A model generated the notes under the pieces. That model made no database searches. It was given only the letters and a program-made list of their open reading frames with translations, and was not told the origin of the DNA. Source: Geitlerinema sp. S16 (GTDB taxonomy: Bacteria; Cyanobacteriota; Cyanobacteriia; Cyanobacteriales; Geitlerinemataceae). From it: DNA of 64,000 nucleotides. Of the stretch, positions 25,423 through 35,245 are shown in pieces (position 1 is the first letter of the stretch; every line of letters begins with the position of its first letter). The stretch is from the NCBI GenBank assembly GCA_011390275.1, contig JAABST010000006.1:62001-126000 (forward strand), read 5' to 3'. The translations under genes were made by a program, and so were the position numbers.

Positions 25423-27855
25423 CTACCGCCGTCCCAACGCCCCGCGCAACAGCAGCGAATTCGTCACCACGCTAATCGAACTCAACGCCATCGCCACCGC
25501 CGCAAACGCCGGATTGAGAATAATTCCAAAATTCGGCAACAGTAACCCCGCCGCGATCGGAATGCCAATCACGTTGTAACCAAACGCCCAGCCGATATTT
25601 TGACGAATCTTGTTAAACGTTGCGCGGCTGAGACGAATCGCCGCCACGATATCCGTCAGGTCGCTACGCATCAAGACGATCTGCGCCGTCTCGATCGCCA
25701 CGTCCGTCCCGCCATGCAGCGAAATCCCCACATCCGCTTGCGCTAGCGCCGGAGCGTCATTAATCCCGTCGCCGACCATCGCGACCCGTTGCCGAGAAGG
25801 TTGCTCCGACTGTTGCAGCCGCGCGATCGCCTGGGATTTTTCCGTCGGTCGCACATCGGCGATCACGTTTTCCGGCGCAAGGCCAATTTGTTTGGCGATC
25901 GCGTCCGCCGCTGCCCGCCGATCGCCCGTGAGCATCATCACGCGGAGTCCGAGTTTTTGTAGAGCACGGATTGCGCTAGCGGTTTCTGGGCGTAACTCAT
26001 CGGCGATCGCGATCGTGGCGATCGCTTGGCCGTCCGCCGCAAGAAAAATCACAGTTTTTCCAGCTTGAGCAAAAGTCTCGGCGTGATTGGTTAGCTCGTC
26101 TGGAATTGCAACCTGGCAGGTTTCCAGCCAGGGACGATTACCGACAACGATCGTGCGATTCTCGACCAGCGCCGTCACTCCGGCTCCGGCTTCGGTTTTG
26201 CAGTCCGTCGCCGGGAGCAGCGCGATCGACTTCGCCTTGGCCGCATTGACCAGAGCCGTGGCGAGGGGGTGACTTGTGCCTTGTTCGATCGAAGCGGCAA
26301 GCTGGATCGCTTCGGTTTCGCTGACGGTGGCGATCGTGGCGCAATCGGTAACCGTCGGGCGTCCGACCGTGAGCGTCCCGGTTTTGTCAAAAACGATCGT
26401 CTGTAATTGATGCACCCGCTCCAGGGCATCGCCACCACGAATCAGCAAACCGCGCGAAGCTCCGAGACCCGTCCCGACCAAGATCGCCGTCGGTGTCGCC
26501 AACCCCAAGGCGCAGGGACAGGCAATCACCAACACATCGATCATCAACTTAATCGCCAGCAACAGCGGCGATCCGTGGTGCGGCATGGCGCGATGGGCGT
26601 GACCCAACATCGGCCATTCTTGGGCGTGGAGAATGCTATCGCCAAACAGCGGCACACCGGCCAAACTCCAAAACAGCAGCGTTACGATCGCCAGCGCCAT
26701 AATCCCGTAGGCGAAATAGCCCGCGACGGTGTCGGCGAAGAGCTGCACCGGCGCTTTGCGGGTTTGGGCATCGCGGACGAGTTCGACGATTTGTGCCAGG
26801 GTGGTGTCCTTGCCGGTGCGTTGGGCGCGAACCACGATCGCGCCGGATTGGTTGAGCGTGCCGGTGGTAACGTGATCGCCGTGATGTTTTTCGATCGGCA
26901 ACGGTTCACCCGTCAGCATCGATTCATCGATCGCCGTCGTCCCAGCCATCACAACCCCATCCACCGGCAATTTTTCACCGGGCAACACGCGCAAAAAATC
27001 ACCGACACGCACCTGATTCGACGGCAGATCCACCACGCTACGATCGTCGAGCTGATCGAGATCGTTGCCCTTCGTCACCAAATGCACCGTACGCGGCTGC
27101 AATCCCACCAGCGCCCGCAATGAGGACGCCGCCCGATCGCGAGCGTGCCGCTCCAGCGATCGCCCCAGCAAAATAAAGCCTAGCAGCATCACCGGCTCTT
27201 CAAAAAAGCAGTCCCAGCCTAGGCTTGGCACGTGCATCGCGACACTGCTCGCCACGTAGGCCGTCGTGACCCCCAGGCCGATCAGCGTGTTCATGTTCGG
27301 CACACCGTGGGTCAGGCCGCGCCACCCATCGACCAAAATCGGACGTCCGGGAAACAGTAGCGACAGCGTCGCTAAACCGTAATGAAACCAAATATTGCTA
27401 AAGAGCGGAATCGACGGCAAGCCAAGCATTTCCGAATGGCCGATCGTCGAAAGTATGATCAAGACGATCGCCGTGACGAGCTGCCGCCGTCGATCGTGAG
27501 CAGCCTGGTGTTGTCGCTCTTCGGTCGCTTCGATCTCCTCGATCGACAATGCCTCGGTCGTCCGAATCTGGCTCGGGAAACCGGCATCGGTCAACCGTTG
27601 CGCCAAACTCTGCGGATCGAGGCTACCCGATCGATAATGTACAGCGGCCATTTCCGTCGCCAGGTTCACCGACGCCGACACCACCCCCGTCACCTCAAGC
27701 TGACGCTCCACCGCTTTGATACAGCCCGCGCACTTCATGCCCCCCACATCCAGGGCGATCGTTTCGATCGCGGCCTGATCTCCAGAATTCATTTCAGAAT
27801 TCGAGCCGTCATTTAAATGAGCCGTTAAGCTCGGGTCGAGATAGGAGTCAGTCAT
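25423..27855 (-). CDS. copper-type P1B ATPase (CtaA/PacS group)
   Basis: An 810-residue heavy-metal pump. The N-terminal HMA domain has [16 protein letters not shown] (CxxC, about residues 33-48). Eight membrane helices follow, with the transport motif [14 protein letters not shown]. The cytoplasmic domains have TGEPLPIEK (actuator), phospho-acceptor Asp in [17 protein letters not shown] (nucleotide domain) and the hinge [16 protein letters not shown]. The CPC signature indicates Cu(I) or Ag(I). In cyanobacteria CtaA imports copper over the cytoplasmic membrane and PacS delivers it to thylakoid plastocyanin. MKCAGC suggests CtaA, but this is not decisive. Two His-rich loops ([12 protein letters not shown]) could bind metal. 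Confidence 0.88.
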   Translation of the reverse strand: MTDSYLDPSLTAHLNDGSNSEMNSGDQAAIETIALDVGGMKCAGCIKAVERQLEVTGVVSASVNLATEMAAVHYRSGSLDPQSLAQRLTDAGFPSQIRTTEALSIEEIEATEERQHQAAHDRRRQLVTAIVLIILSTIGHSEMLGLPSIPLFSNIWFHYGLATLSLLFPGRPILVDGWRGLTHGVPNMNTLIGLGVTTAYVASSVAMHVPSLGWDCFFEEPVMLLGFILLGRSLERHARDRAASSLRALVGLQPRTVHLVTKGNDLDQLDDRSVVDLPSNQVRVGDFLRVLPGEKLPVDGVVMAGTTAIDESMLTGEPLPIEKHHGDHVTTGTLNQSGAIVVRAQRTGKDTTLAQIVELVRDAQTRKAPVQLFADTVAGYFAYGIMALAIVTLLFWSLAGVPLFGDSILHAQEWPMLGHAHRAMPHHGSPLLLAIKLMIDVLVIACPCALGLATPTAILVGTGLGASRGLLIRGGDALERVHQLQTIVFDKTGTLTVGRPTVTDCATIATVSETEAIQLAASIEQGTSHPLATALVNAAKAKSIALLPATDCKTEAGAGVTALVENRTIVVGNRPWLETCQVAIPDELTNHAETFAQAGKTVIFLAADGQAIATIAIADELRPETASAIRALQKLGLRVMMLTGDRRAAADAIAKQIGLAPENVIADVRPTEKSQAIARLQQSEQPSRQRVAMVGDGINDAPALAQADVGISLHGGTDVAIETAQIVLMRSDLTDIVAAIRLSRATFNKIRQNIGWAFGYNVIGIPIAAGLLLPNFGIILNPAFAAVAMALSSISVVTNSLLLRGALGRR

Positions 27856-28075
27856 AAGAAAGGCAGAGCGAAGGCGTGAGTGTGATCTTGATGGGTGATC
27901 TTGACGGGTGGATCTTGACGGGGTTTTGAAGGGGTCTTACAGACGGAGATCGCAAACCGTCATCGTATCCATAAATCGGTATGGGTTCATTTTAGAGATT
28001 ATTACGGGGGGCAAGCCGCGATCGGGCGTAAGGTTGTTGCGCTTCGTAACGTAAAGCGAGGATCTGCGAGCCGCG

Positions 28076-28885
28076 TTAACGCAGCCGATCGCCCGCCGCG
28101 ATCGCCGAATTCGCCAGCGTCGCCAACGCCCCCAGCGCTTCCGCTTCCGATAATCCCTTCAGCTCCACGCGATATCGCGCCCCGCCATATTCCCACTCCA
28201 ACACCGGCGGCGCACAGGACGCACCGCACACCGACGGATTGAAATAGGCCGGTGTCCCGTCGGCCAGCTCGATCGTTTGGGCGAACGACTCATCCACCTC
28301 GTAATAATCGCCCGTGCCTCGTCGTGCCGCGATCGTGCCGATCATGCAGGCATTCCCGCGACAGTCCGGTGTATATCCCAAATCGATCGCGTAGCGGTCG
28401 GCTTCGGCGCGGGTACTGGCGTAGATCGGTTCGTCCGGTAACGGTAGGCGATCGGGGAGCAATACCGGGATTTGGGTTTGAGCGCGAAGGGTCTCAAGCG
28501 CCGGGACGAGGACATCCGGCACGCCAGACGCTTGACTCGTAAGGGATTGCGCGGAATTGGCAGGATTGCGTTGGCTGGGGGATGCCGCCATCGGCGCGGC
28601 TGCGGGCGCGGCGGGTTCGCGCGTGGGGGCGACTTTGGAGCTACGATCGCGATCTGCGTCGGGCGTGTTGCCCGTTGTGGCGTCAGAGTCGTTGACGATC
28701 GGCGCGGGCGGGGGAGGGGGCGGAGTATTGGCTACGGGGGGATTGGCCGGTGGGGTGTTGCCACAGGCCGAGAGCATGAGCAGCAATCCGAGTCCGCAGA
28801 TCCGGCTCGATCGGTTCAGCCACCGGCTTTGACCTACCGTAGCAAGCCAGAGTTTCGCGGGGGCGATCGGAACATAAACACGCAT
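28076..28885 (-). CDS. predicted lipoprotein of unknown function
   Basis: A 269-residue protein with a basic start and a hydrophobic stretch ending in the lipobox LLMLSAC (Cys at about residue 41), so it is probably membrane-anchored by lipid. A Pro/Ala-rich linker follows (about 45-120), then a folded domain (about 140-265) with paired cysteines: DCRGNACMIG and NPSVCGASCAPPVLEW, likely disulfides in the periplasm. The domain begins IPVLLPDRLPLP, a pattern I associate with uncharacterised cyanobacterial periplasmic proteins. No function can be given. The actual start could be the later Met near the lipobox. Confidence 0.65.
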   Translation of the reverse strand: MRVYVPIAPAKLWLATVGQSRWLNRSSRICGLGLLLMLSACGNTPPANPPVANTPPPPPPAPIVNDSDATTGNTPDADRDRSSKVAPTREPAAPAAAPMAASPSQRNPANSAQSLTSQASGVPDVLVPALETLRAQTQIPVLLPDRLPLPDEPIYASTRAEADRYAIDLGYTPDCRGNACMIGTIAARRGTGDYYEVDESFAQTIELADGTPAYFNPSVCGASCAPPVLEWEYGGARYRVELKGLSEAEALGALATLANSAIAAGDRLR

Positions 28886-30018
28886 AGATTTCAGTGGAGA
28901 AGGGCGATCGGAAATGTAGGTGATGGCGAGAAGCAGGTCATTAATTGCGAATTGCGCCGGGATCTCACCCTAACGTGCAACTGTAAACGGTCGCGAAAAA
29001 CTGAAATCAATGGTTAACGTTTCAGTCGGCTTTGTTCTTCGTGGTTTGCTTTGTGTCGTCGTCCTGCGGGGTTAAGCCGCCAATATCGCCAGAATGTCGC
29101 TCTAGCGATCGCTGGAAACACTCGTTAATGATGATGGATTTGGCAAACATAGCGATATTTTTCATTCAGCTCGATCGATCTTGACGGCTCTCATTCAAAG
29201 CAAATGTTGAAAACCGACAATCTTAACTGTTCGACGTAAGCCCCAGCCCGCAAAGCTTAACGAATAAAGGCTCTCTCGTAAATATCAAAGTGCTAAATTC
29301 AGACGGACTTCAAAAAAAGTTTTCTTAATAAGTTTAATACTTTATACCGGAATCATTCTTTTATTCACAAAAAGCATTTTGATATGACTTTTGGAAAAAT
29401 TAATTGAATCACAGCAACTCAACTAGATTTCTTGAATATCTGCGCATCTTACTTAAAAAAAGTTTTTTGCTTGAGTTCATAAAGCAAGTTGTTTAGATTT
29501 TAAAACTACTTAAGATCTTAAGATCTTCAATGTAACGCTGGGATTTAAATATGATGAAACCTTTATGGAAATCTCAAAAAATCAAAATCAATCTTTTTTC
29601 GTCCCTCTGGTCTGATCTGCTAGCGAATAGCGTAATTTGTCTATACACACAAAGCTTTTAGGCGATCTTCTCCGCTCTCTTCCTTGACTCTGGCTTCAGG
29701 ATATGAACACACGACGAGAGGATGTATTCTATTTTTTTGTATCAAAAGTGACAAGTAAATATTTCTTGATGATCTCTGAACTGTGAAAGAAATAGCGAAC
29801 TTTAATTGCATCAACAAGTATTACAAAAAGGCCAAGGCCGTGAATTGAGCTGCTAACGTGACATGAAGTCAGGATGGGAACTAACTAGGACGAAAACCGG
29901 TTCGGTTTAGTCCTTTGCTGTAGAAATATCACGACCTATGACATTCGCTAGAATGTTGTAGTGTGAGAGTGATAACCAGTGACTTCTCTCACTAAAATAA
30001 AACTCAAGGAAGGTAATC
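28886..30018. other. 1.1-kb AT-rich intergenic region without credible genes
   Basis: Base composition drops well below the neighbouring genes from about 29150 on. No frame has both coding character and a ribosome-binding site. Visible structure includes the palindrome AAGATCTTAAGATCTT near 29511-29526, a strong hairpin at 29888-29915, and several runs of A or T. I see no tRNA, tmRNA or RNase P motif. Confidence 0.6.
29888..29915 (+). other. strong hairpin, possible structured RNA or leader
   Basis: AGGACGAAAACCG (29888-29900) pairs with CGGTTTAGTCCT (29904-29915) with one bulge around a GTT loop. No T-run follows, so it is not an ordinary terminator. It lies about 100 bp before the zinc-ribbon gene and may be part of its leader. 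Confidence 0.35.
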
Positions 30019-30201
30019 ATGGAACTCTGCCCCTGCTGTAACGCATTGATGTTGCGCCATATTCGTAGTCGTCAATTGTTTTGGTTGTGTCAGTCGTGTT
30101 CCTTTGAGATGGTTGTCCGATCGGAAAGTGAAATGCTCACCCTCAAAACACCCATGCTAGAACGCGAATCAAAGGTGGAAGTTGCCACTTCCGTCGCCTA
30201 G
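30019..30201 (+). CDS. small zinc-ribbon protein
   Basis: A 60-residue protein with two CxxC knuckles, CPCC at residues 4-7 and CQSC at 24-27, spaced as in a zinc ribbon. A hydrophilic tail follows. A good Shine-Dalgarno (AAGGAAGG) precedes ATG 30019. Similar small proteins occur in cyanobacteria without known role; nucleic-acid or protein binding is the usual job of such ribbons. The long AT-rich leader upstream suggests regulated expression. Confidence 0.7.
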   Translation: MELCPCCNALMLRHIRSRQLFWLCQSCSFEMVVRSESEMLTLKTPMLERESKVEVATSVA

Positions 30202-30228
30202 ATTGAGCTAGATGGAGCGCGACTCATC

Positions 30229-32004
30229 TCATCGTGCATCAGCAGCGTTGGGTGTCGTTTCGGGTGATGGCTGGCCGAAGGTATAGAGCCAGCCATCACG
30301 GCTACAGATATAGATTTTTCCGTCCCAGACGATCGGCGTGGATTCAAAGGAACCGGCCACGCGATCGATCAATTCCAGGGTTAAGCGGTAGCGCGTGCCG
30401 CTTGTGCCGATCGCCGTTTGTGCGTCAGCTTCGGCAGTTTCGATCTCAGTATTGGTCACTTCAAACGCAATCTGAAACAGATGAATGCCGCCGTAGCCCG
30501 CAGCGACGAGGCGATTGCCGTCGGTGAAAATGGGGGTGGAAATCGAGGCGCCGATCGGGTAGGTGGCGAGAATTTTGGGCGTGGGATAGCGACGATCGTT
30601 GAGTGGACCAAAAGCCGTTCCGCTGGTTTCGGTTTGGCTGCCGATGTAGAGGTTGCCATCGACGGAACTGGTGGCAAACAGGGGCGGCGTTTCGGCGGAT
30701 CGATACTCGTCGTTGAGGGCAACCGAGGCGGTAATGCCGCCTTCCCAGTCGCCGTAGCCGCGATCGAGCGTCGGCATAAACCAGTCCACGCAGTCGGGAT
30801 CGGGGCGGGTCGGGTCGAGTTTGAACGCGCCGCCGAGACCGGGGATTTTTTCGCGATCGACTGTGGCGAAGAGTTTGCCGTCGCGGCTGATGGCGATCGA
30901 GCCGTTGAGGTCGCCCCCGGCCTGAAACCGCCAGATGACGGTTCGGCTTGCGATCTCGATCCCGTAAATGCGTCCGCCACCGGAGGCAATGTAGAGCCGA
31001 TCTCCAAAAATAGCGGGCGAGGCTTCGGCGACGAGATTGCCGCGATATTTCGCAATGTCGGCGTCTTCGTAGAGCTTCAGTTCTTGGATAATTTGCGGCT
31101 GGATGATGCCGTCTTTTTGGCGGGCGCGGGCGGCGCTGGCGTTGAGAAAATAGCCGATCGCGTTTTCGCCAACATTAAACAGTTCGCCGTTACCGAGAGC
31201 GATCGCCGAGCTGTCGTTATCGCGGCTGTAGCTGTCGGTCAGGCGAATATTCAGCCGCCAGAGTTCGCGCCCGGTACGGAAGGAAATCGCCCGAAAACTC
31301 GGCACGGGATTCGGCGTTACGAGAGCATTACCGACGCCGCGCCGACTGCCCTGGAGAATCACCAGCCGATCGTCTTCCTCGGCGGTTTCATCGAGATAGA
31401 TGCTCGCCGACCCTTTGAGAATGTCGTCAAATTCGTAGCGCCAAACGACTTGCATTGTGTCGAGATCGAGTTTTCGCAGGCTGTGATCGTAAGCGCCGAT
31501 CGTCAGGTAGAGCTTGCCGCGATCGCGCACGATCGTCGGCTGTCCCGTCCAGCCCGCACCGCTCCAGGTGTCCGCCGTGCCGCCGACAATGCTGATGCCG
31601 CTGCCGAGATAAAACCGATTCAGCGTTTGTAGCGCGTTGGGCTGGCCGCGTCCGTAAAACCGGCGTTGGGCGCTGCCGAGGTAGGTGGGGATCAGCAGTT
31701 CGGTTTCGGGGATCGTCGGTCGAACGTCGTTGATCAGGGTGTTGACCTGGGCGCGGACGGTGTCGGAAATGGCGATCGGCAAGATGGCGCGGCGCGACTG
31801 GCTAGCGGCGCGGCGTGACCCGAGGAGGCTGGCGATCGTGCTGCCAAAAAAAATGCTGAGGTAACGCCCAAACCGTCGGCGTCCCCAGGGTTGCGAGGTC
31901 GCGATCGACGGAATGATTGGATCGACGGAATCGCGATTAGGATCGCCCTGAACGCTCTGATCATTCTGATCGCATTGATCGCGATCGGGTTCAAATTGCT
32001 GCAC
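30229..32004 (-). CDS. PQQ-type beta-propeller repeat protein, exported
   Basis: A 591-residue protein. A charged N-terminus precedes RRRFGRYLSIFFGSTIASLL (about residues 42-61), a possible twin-arginine signal (RRRFGRYL) or membrane anchor. The rest is blades of a quinoprotein-like beta-propeller: GKLYLTIGAYDHSLRKLDLD, DRLYIASGGGRIYGIEIAS, DGNLYIGSQTE and GKIYICSRDGWLYTFG. These are WD-like or PQQ-like repeats of about 40-45 residues. No PQQ ligand residues can be assigned, so it may be a structural propeller like BamB rather than a dehydrogenase. It is convergent with the zinc-ribbon gene. Confidence 0.75.
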   Translation of the reverse strand: MQQFEPDRDQCDQNDQSVQGDPNRDSVDPIIPSIATSQPWGRRRFGRYLSIFFGSTIASLLGSRRAASQSRRAILPIAISDTVRAQVNTLINDVRPTIPETELLIPTYLGSAQRRFYGRGQPNALQTLNRFYLGSGISIVGGTADTWSGAGWTGQPTIVRDRGKLYLTIGAYDHSLRKLDLDTMQVVWRYEFDDILKGSASIYLDETAEEDDRLVILQGSRRGVGNALVTPNPVPSFRAISFRTGRELWRLNIRLTDSYSRDNDSSAIALGNGELFNVGENAIGYFLNASAARARQKDGIIQPQIIQELKLYEDADIAKYRGNLVAEASPAIFGDRLYIASGGGRIYGIEIASRTVIWRFQAGGDLNGSIAISRDGKLFATVDREKIPGLGGAFKLDPTRPDPDCVDWFMPTLDRGYGDWEGGITASVALNDEYRSAETPPLFATSSVDGNLYIGSQTETSGTAFGPLNDRRYPTPKILATYPIGASISTPIFTDGNRLVAAGYGGIHLFQIAFEVTNTEIETAEADAQTAIGTSGTRYRLTLELIDRVAGSFESTPIVWDGKIYICSRDGWLYTFGQPSPETTPNAADAR

Positions 32005-32078
32005 CGCTGAATTGCCTAGCGACGCCCGAATCGTGCGGATTCGAGATCGACTATTGCTCCACTAAACCGGCTCTCATC

Positions 32079-32942
32079 CTAGCAACTGCCATCGCCCCGA
32101 TCGCGCAAATTCAACAACACGCGATCGCGCAATACGGCATTCGCGCAGGCAATATAATCGACCGTTTGACCCTCGGCGATCGCCACCGAATCGAGCGAAT
32201 TTCCCGCTAGATCGCAGAGAATGCCGCCCGCCTGTTTGAGAATCGGGTAGGAAATTAAGTTAAAGCTATCGGAGAGCGATCGCGCATCCACAATTAGATT
32301 GGTTGCGCCGCGAGCCAGTTCGCACAGCTCGATTGCGGAATTATCGATCGAGCGTAAATCTTGACACTGAGCCAGCAGCGCCCGACAGCTCTCGATTTGC
32401 TTGATCGCACCGCCGTAGCCGATTTTGATGTAGCCCATGGCGCGATCGAGATCCTGCACCACAGAAGTCTTAATCGGGCGTTCTAGGCAAGTCAGCCCCG
32501 ATCGATAGTAGGCGTACCCGTCCCGCGTTTCGTAGGCATCGCCCGATCGCAGCCCCAAAACATAGGCATAGGTCAGATCGCCGAGGCAGACATCCTCGAC
32601 TTTTTCGGAAATCGCCAGCGCCACGCAGGGATCGCCAATGCCGCGATCCCAGTTGATCGAGCCATCGATCGGATCAATGAACAGCGAAAACTTGGCGGCA
32701 GGATGGTGGCGAGCAGGCCAGGATTCGATATAGACGTGGCAGGGAATATCCGTGACAAGGTTGAGGATGACGTTGATGGCGACATCGTCGGTTTTGTGGC
32801 GGGATTTGAGGTCGTCGGCGTCGTGGCGCGAGTCGGTGACCGGAACGTCCCAAACCTGGCGATCGATGAGGGCATGGCGGATATGCATCGCGAGATCGCG
32901 GGCAAGATCGGTATAGAGCATGGCGGTGATCGAGGCACTCAT
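32079..32942 (-). CDS. inositol monophosphatase-family protein, divergent
   Basis: A 287-residue protein of the IMPase/SuhB/CysQ fold. The metal motif DPIDGSINWDRG (about residues 102-113) is clear and an upstream acidic YIES replaces the usual GEE. The second metal motif, normally WDxAA, is replaced by SDSFNLISYPI before LKQAGG, so the Asp ligand has shifted or is lost. In the family, these enzymes remove phosphate from inositol phosphate, fructose-1,6-bisphosphate or PAP. With the altered motif the activity and substrate are uncertain. It starts at ATG 32942 and is transcribed divergently from the gene at 33321. Confidence 0.7.
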   Translation of the reverse strand: MSASITAMLYTDLARDLAMHIRHALIDRQVWDVPVTDSRHDADDLKSRHKTDDVAINVILNLVTDIPCHVYIESWPARHHPAAKFSLFIDPIDGSINWDRGIGDPCVALAISEKVEDVCLGDLTYAYVLGLRSGDAYETRDGYAYYRSGLTCLERPIKTSVVQDLDRAMGYIKIGYGGAIKQIESCRALLAQCQDLRSIDNSAIELCELARGATNLIVDARSLSDSFNLISYPILKQAGGILCDLAGNSLDSVAIAEGQTVDYIACANAVLRDRVLLNLRDRGDGSC

Positions 32943-33320
32943 GATGGCGTTAACACAGCAAAACGATGCAGAAGGACGGAACTAGCGCGATCGCTCAGAT
33001 CACGCATTGTTTCGATCTACGGATCGTTTGGGATCGTCTCCGTATCAATCGTTTCGCTTTACCCATTTAGAGTTCTGGATCTTTCAACGCCCTTTGTAAG
33101 GATGCAGGACTGACCGATGGGTCGGCCAAAACTGAACAAGCTGCTGACCGTATTATGGTTGCTTCGGATGGTAATCCAGCGATCGTGCCCAACTTTTTGT
33201 GCAAAATCTTAAAGATTTAAACCCTCAGTAATTTTACGGTCTAAGATTGCTGGGATCGCGAGTCCAGGTGATCCGATAATCGGATCGAATCGCGGGGTGT
33301 TCATTACCATTAGCGCCGCT
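32943..33320. other. 378-bp intergenic region between divergent genes
   Basis: No gene is seen. It contains the perfect palindrome GATCCGATAATCGGATC shortly before the start at 33321, a possible operator, and otherwise HIP1-like CGATCG sites. Confidence 0.4.
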
Positions 33321-34043
33321 ATGACCGACTCTACTTCCCAGACAACCGTTAAGAAGAACGCGAAATTTATCTCCGCCGTCAACCCTCATCCAGAATCGTT
33401 TAGTGGAGCGGATCTGAGTGATGAAGAGGCGGTACGGGCGATCGGTAACCCATGCATTCCAGTGGGGGACTGCAATATTTATATTGGCTACAAACAAGTC
33501 TCCAGCCGCAATCAAAACCCCTGTCTGATTTGTTTTAAAGCGGGTCAGCAACTCTGGTGTCGCCAGGACTACGAACAAACCAACGATGACAGCAAAGGTA
33601 CGGGTCTGGTGTGGGATGTGAAAAACGAACGTCTTTACGCCACGTTTACCTGCACGGGATCTCAGGGAACACCGGATCAGGACTTTCGCCGCTTTGCCAA
33701 AAAAGGCTGGCTCCCAAGCTACGGAAAAGGTGGCGGCTCTGCGATCGTCGTGCTGGTGCGTATCGATTTAGAAACGGGTGATCCGCAGGTCGCGACCTAT
33801 ATTTCGGCGGTGTTATCGAGCGGCAAATCGAATGCCTGTAGCTTGAAGGCACTTTCGATCAAGGGTGACAATGTGGTGGTGGACGCCGAAACGCGATTTT
33901 CGCCGCGAGGTATCGATCGCAAGGCGCTGATCTACGACGAAACGAAAAAAGCTCCGGCTCCTTTCGCGTACACGCTGGAACTGACGCCCGATTTGAGCAA
34001 AGCGGTACGGGCGACAGCTCCCGACTTTGAAGGGCTGCGCTAG
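33321..34043 (+). CDS. conserved hypothetical protein
   Basis: Not recognised. From ATG 33321 it has 240 residues (a GTG at 33297 would add eight). No signal peptide or membrane helix is seen. Cysteines cluster at NPCIPVGDCNIYIG and NPCLICFKAG (CxxC). Beta-strand patterns follow (GLVWDVKNERLYATFTCTG, AIVVLVRIDLETGDPQV, VATYISAVLSSGKSNA), suggesting a beta-rich or propeller-like domain. It is likely cytosolic; no neighbour hints at a role. Confidence 0.6.
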   Translation: MTDSTSQTTVKKNAKFISAVNPHPESFSGADLSDEEAVRAIGNPCIPVGDCNIYIGYKQVSSRNQNPCLICFKAGQQLWCRQDYEQTNDDSKGTGLVWDVKNERLYATFTCTGSQGTPDQDFRRFAKKGWLPSYGKGGGSAIVVLVRIDLETGDPQVATYISAVLSSGKSNACSLKALSIKGDNVVVDAETRFSPRGIDRKALIYDETKKAPAPFAYTLELTPDLSKAVRATAPDFEGLR

Positions 34044-34137
34044 AGAGCATCTGAGAGCGTTATAGCGTCGATCGCGATCGCGACCGGCGCTATACTCGCA
34101 ACCGAACTCGCAACCGAACCCATTTCGCGCTGTCCCT

Positions 34138-35175
34138 ATGTCCCCTCTCACCCCCATCCTCGATCGCCCATCCCTGCGCGATCGCCTCGCTGCCCCCCTG
34201 ACGATCGGCAACCTTCCCATCCATAGCCGCGTCCTCCAATCCCCCCTTTCCGGCGTCACCGATCTCGTTTTTCGCCGCCTCGTGCGCCGCTACGCCCCCG
34301 ACTCGATGATGTACACCGAGATGGTGCAAGCATCGAGCCTGCGTCACCTGAAGGCGATTCCGACAATTATGGACGTCGATCCGAACGAGCGACCGATTAG
34401 CATTCAGCTTTTTGACTGTCGGCCTGATTTTCTGGGGGAGGCGGCGCGGATTGCGGTGGATCAGGGGGCGCAGACGATCGATATTAATATGGGCTGTCCG
34501 GTGAACAAGATCACGCGCAAGGGAGGCGGCTCGTCGCTGTTGCGGGAGCCGGAGGTGGCGGTGGCGATCGTGGCGGCGGTGGTAAACGCGGTGGATGTGC
34601 CGGTGACGGTGAAGACGCGGATCGGCTGGTCAAATGATGAAATTACCATCTTGGATTTTGCGCGGCGGCTGGTGTCGGCGGGGGCGCAAATGCTGACGAT
34701 TCACGGGCGGACGCGGCTTCAGGGGTATACGGGCACGGCGGATTGGGATTGGATTCGGCGGGTGGTGGAGGCGGTGGATGTGCCGGTGATTGCCAATGGG
34801 GATATCGATTCGGTGGCGGCGGCGGTGCGGTGTTTGGAGCAGACGGGCGCGGCGGGGGTGATGTGTTCGCGGGGGACGTTGGGCTATCCGTTTTTGGTGG
34901 GGGAAATTGATCGCTATCTCAAGACGGGGGAGCGTCTACCGGCGGCGACGCCGATCGAGCGGCTACGCTGTGCGCGGGAGCATCTGATCGCGTTGGCAGA
35001 CTACAAGGGCGAGAAGGGGATTCACCAGTCGCGGAAGCATATGGCGTGGTATTGCAAGGGGTTTGCGGGGGCGAATGGGTTGCGCGATCGGCTCAGTCGG
35101 TTGGAGTCGGTGGCGGAGGGGTGCGCGATTATTGATGCGGCGATCGAGGGGTTGGCGGTGGTGAGTTTGAGTTAA
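34138..35175 (+). CDS. tRNA-dihydrouridine synthase
   Basis: A 345-residue TIM-barrel flavoenzyme that reduces uridines in tRNA. FMN/substrate motifs are clear: LQSPLSGVTDLVFRRLVR, QLFDCRPDFL, IDINMGCPVNKITRKGGGSS with the catalytic Cys in GCP, VPVTVKTRIGW, MLTIHGRTRLQGYTG (His, Arg) and VPVIANGDI. The motif set resembles DusB/DusA-like bacterial enzymes; the exact subgroup and target uridine cannot be set by eye. The first Met (34138) is well placed. A terminator hairpin lies just after the stop. Confidence 0.9.
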   Translation: MSPLTPILDRPSLRDRLAAPLTIGNLPIHSRVLQSPLSGVTDLVFRRLVRRYAPDSMMYTEMVQASSLRHLKAIPTIMDVDPNERPISIQLFDCRPDFLGEAARIAVDQGAQTIDINMGCPVNKITRKGGGSSLLREPEVAVAIVAAVVNAVDVPVTVKTRIGWSNDEITILDFARRLVSAGAQMLTIHGRTRLQGYTGTADWDWIRRVVEAVDVPVIANGDIDSVAAAVRCLEQTGAAGVMCSRGTLGYPFLVGEIDRYLKTGERLPAATPIERLRCAREHLIALADYKGEKGIHQSRKHMAWYCKGFAGANGLRDRLSRLESVAEGCAIIDAAIEGLAVVSLS

Positions 35176-35195
35176 GGGTGATGTTTTAAATCAAA

Positions 35196-35228
35196 AAAGC
35201 GGCGCGATCACGTCGATCGCGCCGCTTT
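35196..35228. terminator. bidirectional terminator between convergent genes
   Basis: AAAGCGGCGCGATC (35196-35209) pairs perfectly with GATCGCGCCGCTTT (35215-35228), loop 5 nt. The run of A just before it gives a U-tract for the minus-strand transcript of the gene ending at 35246. It also lies 20 bp after the Dus stop. Confidence 0.8.
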
Positions 35229-35245
35229 GTGATGATGTGAGCGAC

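Noticed and set aside
30418..31632. 404-codon plus-strand frame opposite the propeller protein
   Set aside because: Compositionally biased (Ala, Gly, Val), no recognisable motif, and fully overlaps a gene with clear propeller repeats on the other strand; typical of high-GC antisense frames.
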